64,000 nucleotides of DNA from Microbaculum marinisediminis (GTDB lineage Bacteria; Pseudomonadota; Alphaproteobacteria; Rhizobiales; Tepidamorphaceae), in NCBI RefSeq assembly GCF_025397915.1, contig NZ_JALIDZ010000006.1:62001-126000 (forward strand), given 5' to 3'. A program made the position numbers and the translations under genes. Numbering within the stretch: position 1 is the stretch's first letter; each line of letters opens with the position of its first letter. The notes below the pieces were generated by a model. That model was not told the origin of the DNA, made no database searches, and saw only the letters and a program-made list of their open reading frames with translations. Of this stretch, positions 60,142 through 64,000 are shown in pieces.

Positions 60142-61980
60142 TCAGAGATTATAATACCACGGCGCGAGCAGCGAGAAAGCGAGCCAGATCAAAACCACGA
60201 GGGGGATGCCCACTTTCAGGAAATCGGCGAAACGATAGTGGCCCGGCGTCATCACCAGGAGGTTCGTCTGGTAGCCGATCGGGGTGGCGAAGGAGCAGTT
60301 GGCGGCCAGGATCACGGTCACGATGAAGGGGAAGGGATCGGCGCCGATCTGCTGGGCGGTTGAAATGGCAATCGGCGTGAACAGCACCGCCGTCGCGTTG
60401 TTCGACAGGACGTTGGTCATCACCGCGATCAGCAGGAACAGCGCCGACAGCACCACCGCCGGCGATTGTCCGTTGAGCAGGCCCACGACGGCTTCGGCGA
60501 TGAAGCGCGCTCCCCCGGTGACCTCCAGCGGGGCGGCCATGGCAAGCGACGAGCCGATCAGCAGGTAAATTCGCCGGTCGAACGCGCGCGCGGCCTGCCG
60601 GACGTTGAGGCAGCCGGCGGCGACCATGCCGAGCGCGCCGGTGATCGCGGCGATCGAGATCGGCAAGACGCCGCTTGCCGACAGCCCGACGACGGTGAGG
60701 AAGATCGCCAGCGCCCGGCCGGCTCGTTCGGTGAGCGGGACTTCGGCCGTCGACCACTCGAGGAGGATCACGTCGCGCGACAGGCGCAGGCCCTCGACCT
60801 GGGCCCGCGATCCGGTGATCAGCAGCGCATCGCCGGCTTCCAGGCGGATATCGCTCATGCGCATGCGGATCATGCGGCTTTGCCGCTGGATGCCGAGCAC
60901 GATGCAGCCCGTCATCGCGCGCAGCGCCGATTGTTCGATCGTCCGGCCGATCAGTCGCGAACCGGGGGCGACGATCGCCTCGGCCAGTGTGATCGGGCCT
61001 TCGACATGCGGCGCTTCGGTGCTTTCCGAGCCGTCCAGGGAGCTCACGGCTTCGGCCGTCAGAAGGGCCTTGGTGCCCTTCAGCGCATCCGCCAGAACGG
61101 AGCGCGTCGCCGCCACCACGATCACGTCGCCGGCCCGCAGCGTCACGTCCTCGAACGGTGCCAGGAACGGATGTTCGCCGCGCTGGACCATGATCACGGT
61201 CATGTCCTTGAGGGCCGGGAACATGCCGGCGACCGACTTGCAGCCGATGAGCGGGTGATTGTAGCCGACCGGGATCTGGGCGATGAACTGCTTGCCCTGT
61301 CCGCCGCCGACCTCCTGCAGCATGGTGGCGCGCGCGGGCAGGATGCGCGGCAGCAGCACGATCACATAGACGCCGCCGACCACGGCCACCAGCAGGCCGA
61401 TCACCGTGAAGTCGAAGAAACCGATGACCGGCTGACCGAGATCTTCGGCGAGGCCGGCGACCAGCAGGTTGGTGGACGAGCCGATCAACGTCGTCATGCC
61501 GCCGAGGATCGAGATGAAACTCAGCGGGATCATCACCTTGCTCGGCGACAGGCGCGCGCGCATCGCGATGACGCCGAGAACCGGCAACATCAGGACGACG
61601 ACGGGGGTGTTGTTCATGAACGCGCTCAGGGCAGCGGTCACCATCAGGGCGATCGCCATCGTCGCCGCCGTCCGTCCGTTGCCCCATTGCGCAACCCGCG
61701 TGGCGAAGCCGTCGAGCGCTCCCGTCTGGAACAGGCCCTGGCCTATGACGAGCAGGGCCAGCACAGTGAACAGCGCCGGATTGGCGAAGCCGGACAACAG
61801 CACTTCCGTCCCGAGCAGCGGCGTGCCGTCGGGCCCGACGTAGGGGAAAATCTGGAAAATCAACAGGAACGCGACGATGACGCCGGCCGCCGTCACCTCC
61901 AGGGGAACCCATTCGGTCACGTAGGCCACGATCGCGGCGAGGATCACCGCGAACGTCGCCCACATGTGGAAATCTTCCAT
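60142..61980 (-). CDS. SLC13/DASS-type transporter with TrkA-C domains
   Basis: 612 residues. Membrane segments begin at residue 5 (WATFAVILAAIVAYVTEW), and the first half contains ALSAFMNNTPVVVLMLPVL and ISILGGMTTLIGSSTNLLVAG (the SNT-like helical hairpin motif of the DASS family). Residues about 210-390 form two TrkA_C (RCK_C) soluble domains (GCKSVAGMFPALKDMTVIMVQRG; GRTIEQSALRAMTGCIVLGIQRQ; RLEAGDALLITGSR). The second half repeats the membrane unit with AVMTNVLSNNATAVLFTPIAIS and FATPIGYQTNLLVMTPGHY. It is probably a sodium-coupled sulfate or dicarboxylate transporter; the substrate is not decidable. Confidence 0.88.
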   Translation of the reverse strand: MEDFHMWATFAVILAAIVAYVTEWVPLEVTAAGVIVAFLLIFQIFPYVGPDGTPLLGTEVLLSGFANPALFTVLALLVIGQGLFQTGALDGFATRVAQWGNGRTAATMAIALMVTAALSAFMNNTPVVVLMLPVLGVIAMRARLSPSKVMIPLSFISILGGMTTLIGSSTNLLVAGLAEDLGQPVIGFFDFTVIGLLVAVVGGVYVIVLLPRILPARATMLQEVGGGQGKQFIAQIPVGYNHPLIGCKSVAGMFPALKDMTVIMVQRGEHPFLAPFEDVTLRAGDVIVVAATRSVLADALKGTKALLTAEAVSSLDGSESTEAPHVEGPITLAEAIVAPGSRLIGRTIEQSALRAMTGCIVLGIQRQSRMIRMRMSDIRLEAGDALLITGSRAQVEGLRLSRDVILLEWSTAEVPLTERAGRALAIFLTVVGLSASGVLPISIAAITGALGMVAAGCLNVRQAARAFDRRIYLLIGSSLAMAAPLEVTGGARFIAEAVVGLLNGQSPAVVLSALFLLIAVMTNVLSNNATAVLFTPIAISTAQQIGADPFPFIVTVILAANCSFATPIGYQTNLLVMTPGHYRFADFLKVGIPLVVLIWLAFSLLAPWYYNL

Positions 61981-62135
61981 AGGCGCGCTTACTCCCCGCG
62001 GCCGACTGGCCGCGCATCATGACGAAGCGGGCAGGGCGAACCAAGGCCCCGTGATTTCGTAAATAGCGCTCCTGATGGAACGACATCCCCTTCGGGGCCG
62101 GTCGAAAGCAATTTCATTCGCCTTGGTCTTCGGTG

Positions 62136-63371
62136 TCAGCCGCGATGCTGGAGCGGCGCCAGCCGCGTCACGGTCATGCCTTCGGCTTCGAGCCGGCGGC
62201 GGATGCGATCGGCGTGGTCGCCGTCGCGCGTTTCTATGGTGATGTCGGTCGTCGCCCGCATCGCCGGCACGTCGAGCAGCAGGCGCTGGTGCGAGACCTC
62301 GAGGATGTTCGCTCCCTCGCGGCCGAAGATGTCGGCGACCCTGCCGAGTTCGCCGGGCCGGTCGCGCACCGTAACGCGGAAGGTGACGACCCTGTCCTCG
62401 TGCTCCAGCGCCCGGACGGTAATGGCCGACAAGAGCCGCGGATCGATATTGCCGCCGGTCAGCACCAGTCCGACCTTGCGGCCCTCGAACCGCCCCGGCT
62501 GCGACAGCAGCGCGGCCAGCCCGGCGGCGCCGGCGCCTTCGGCGAGCGTCTTCAACCGCACCAGATAGGCGTAGATCGCCCGTTCGATAGCCGCCTCGTC
62601 GACGACCATCACGTCTACGCCAAGCGCAGTCAGGATGGAGACCGCGGTCTGAGGGACCGCCTTCACCGCGATGCCTTCGGCCAGCGTGTCGCCGCCGCAC
62701 GCCGCCTCCTTGCCGGCGAGCGCGGCGGCCATGGAGGCGTATTGCGCCGCCTGCACCCCGACCACCTCGATGCCGGGCTTCACCGCCGTCGCCGCGACCG
62801 CGATCCCGGACACGAGCCCGCCGCCGCCGATCGGCACGATCAGGCAGTCCAGGTCCGGCTGGTCCTCCAGCATCTCCAGGCCGATGGTGCCCTGGCCGGC
62901 CATGACGAGGGGATCGTCATAGGGATGGACGAGGACGAGGCCCTCACGGGCGATCAGCGCATCGACGACGGCGCCGCATTCGCCGACCGTCTCGCCCTCC
63001 AGCACGACCCGCGCGCCGAAGCTCTCGGTGCTCGCGATCTTGGTGAAGGGCGTGGTGCGCGGCATGACGATGGTTGCCGGAATGCCGAGTCGCCTGGCGT
63101 GACAGGCGAGCGCCTGCGCGTGGTTACCCGCCGACAGCGCGACGACGCCGCGTTCGCGCTCGTCGTCCGTGAGCGCCGCCAGCTTGTTGAGGGCGCCGCG
63201 CTCCTTGAAGGCGTTGGTGACCTGCAGGTTCTCGTATTTGACGAAGACCTCGGCCCCGCTCATGGCAGACAGCCGCGGCGCGGCGACCAGCGGCGTACGC
63301 AGCACGTGGCCGCGGATCGTTTCCGCGGCCGCCGCGACGTCTTCGAGGGAAATCGGCAGCTCGGCGCTCAT
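62136..63371 (-). CDS. threonine ammonia-lyase (with ACT domain)
   Basis: 411 residues. FVKYENLQVTNAFKERGALNKL holds the PLP lysine, ALSAGNHAQALACHARRLGIPATIVMP the Ser-Gly-Asn loop and LIVPIGGGGLVSGIAV the glycine-rich phosphate loop. The C-terminal ~80 residues (EDRVVTFRVTVRDRPGELGRVADIFGREGANILEVSHQR) are an ACT domain. This ~400-residue form with one ACT domain is the catabolic/biosynthetic mixed type annotated ilvA or tdcB; the choice of name is open. It converts threonine to 2-oxobutanoate and ammonia. Located just downstream of hemB on the same strand. Confidence 0.92.
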   Translation of the reverse strand: MSAELPISLEDVAAAAETIRGHVLRTPLVAAPRLSAMSGAEVFVKYENLQVTNAFKERGALNKLAALTDDERERGVVALSAGNHAQALACHARRLGIPATIVMPRTTPFTKIASTESFGARVVLEGETVGECGAVVDALIAREGLVLVHPYDDPLVMAGQGTIGLEMLEDQPDLDCLIVPIGGGGLVSGIAVAATAVKPGIEVVGVQAAQYASMAAALAGKEAACGGDTLAEGIAVKAVPQTAVSILTALGVDVMVVDEAAIERAIYAYLVRLKTLAEGAGAAGLAALLSQPGRFEGRKVGLVLTGGNIDPRLLSAITVRALEHEDRVVTFRVTVRDRPGELGRVADIFGREGANILEVSHQRLLLDVPAMRATTDITIETRDGDHADRIRRRLEAEGMTVTRLAPLQHRG

Positions 63372-63459
63372 GGCGTCCGTGGTAAAGCCGGCTCAAGCCG
63401 ACGTCCAGCCGGAAACCGATGTCGGATCCCGACCACTGTGGACCGCCGGGAGGGCCGCC

Positions 63460-64000
<541 letters not shown>

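Overview
This window comes from the chromosome of a GC-rich (about two thirds G+C) alphaproteobacterium, most likely of the Hyphomicrobiales (Rhizobiales). The evidence is the gene order rpoZ - rsh - pyrE - DUF2062 - pdxJ - acpS - lepB - rnc - era - recO ... parC, the Porin_2-type (Brucella Omp2-like) porins, a Bpt-type aminoacyl-tRNA-protein transferase and a single long rsh. I see no insertion sequence, phage gene, CRISPR array, rRNA or tRNA.

Left part (1-13.7 kb): mostly exported proteins of uncertain role. These are an RCC1-repeat surface protein cut by the window edge, a phosphatidylserine-decarboxylase-like protein with a signal peptide, a phytochelatin-synthase-like papain-fold protein with a signal peptide, a small cytochrome c, and a three-gene GMC dehydrogenase complex (Tat small subunit, flavoprotein, unusual c-type cytochrome subunit). 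After them come a secreted Kelch-like protein, an MFS transporter and a DUF1800/DUF1501 pair.

Second part (13.8-24.6 kb): a catabolic, regulator-rich region. One block is iclR - HAD hydrolase - class III aminotransferase, divergent from a Tm-1-like gene. The other is a glutamine-synthetase-like ligase and a FadR-type GntR regulator, divergent from a PaaK-like CoA ligase - VOC protein - glutathione transferase operon. A TTGACA/TATTGT promoter with an overlapping FadR-type operator can be read directly in front of that operon. A secreted beta-helix protein ends this part.

Third part (24.6-31.2 kb): an orphan molybdenum-hydroxylase large subunit lies divergent from hpaF-hpaE-hpaD (meta-cleavage of homoprotocatechuate), followed by hpaR with a palindromic candidate operator just ahead of its start. 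A TerC-like membrane protein follows.

Fourth part (32-42.5 kb): two tandem paralogous porins with different codon use, an OmpA-domain protein, an alpha/beta hydrolase, a lytic transglycosylase, dapA, smpB, and a family-5-like uracil-DNA glycosylase that carries an in-frame 15-bp minisatellite, then a NYN-domain protein.

Right part (43-64 kb): housekeeping genes. They run from rpoZ to recO, then an L,D-transpeptidase and two FUSC-type membrane proteins, parC, panB-panC, bpt, an SLC13-type transporter, threonine ammonia-lyase and the 3' part of hemB, which runs off the right edge.
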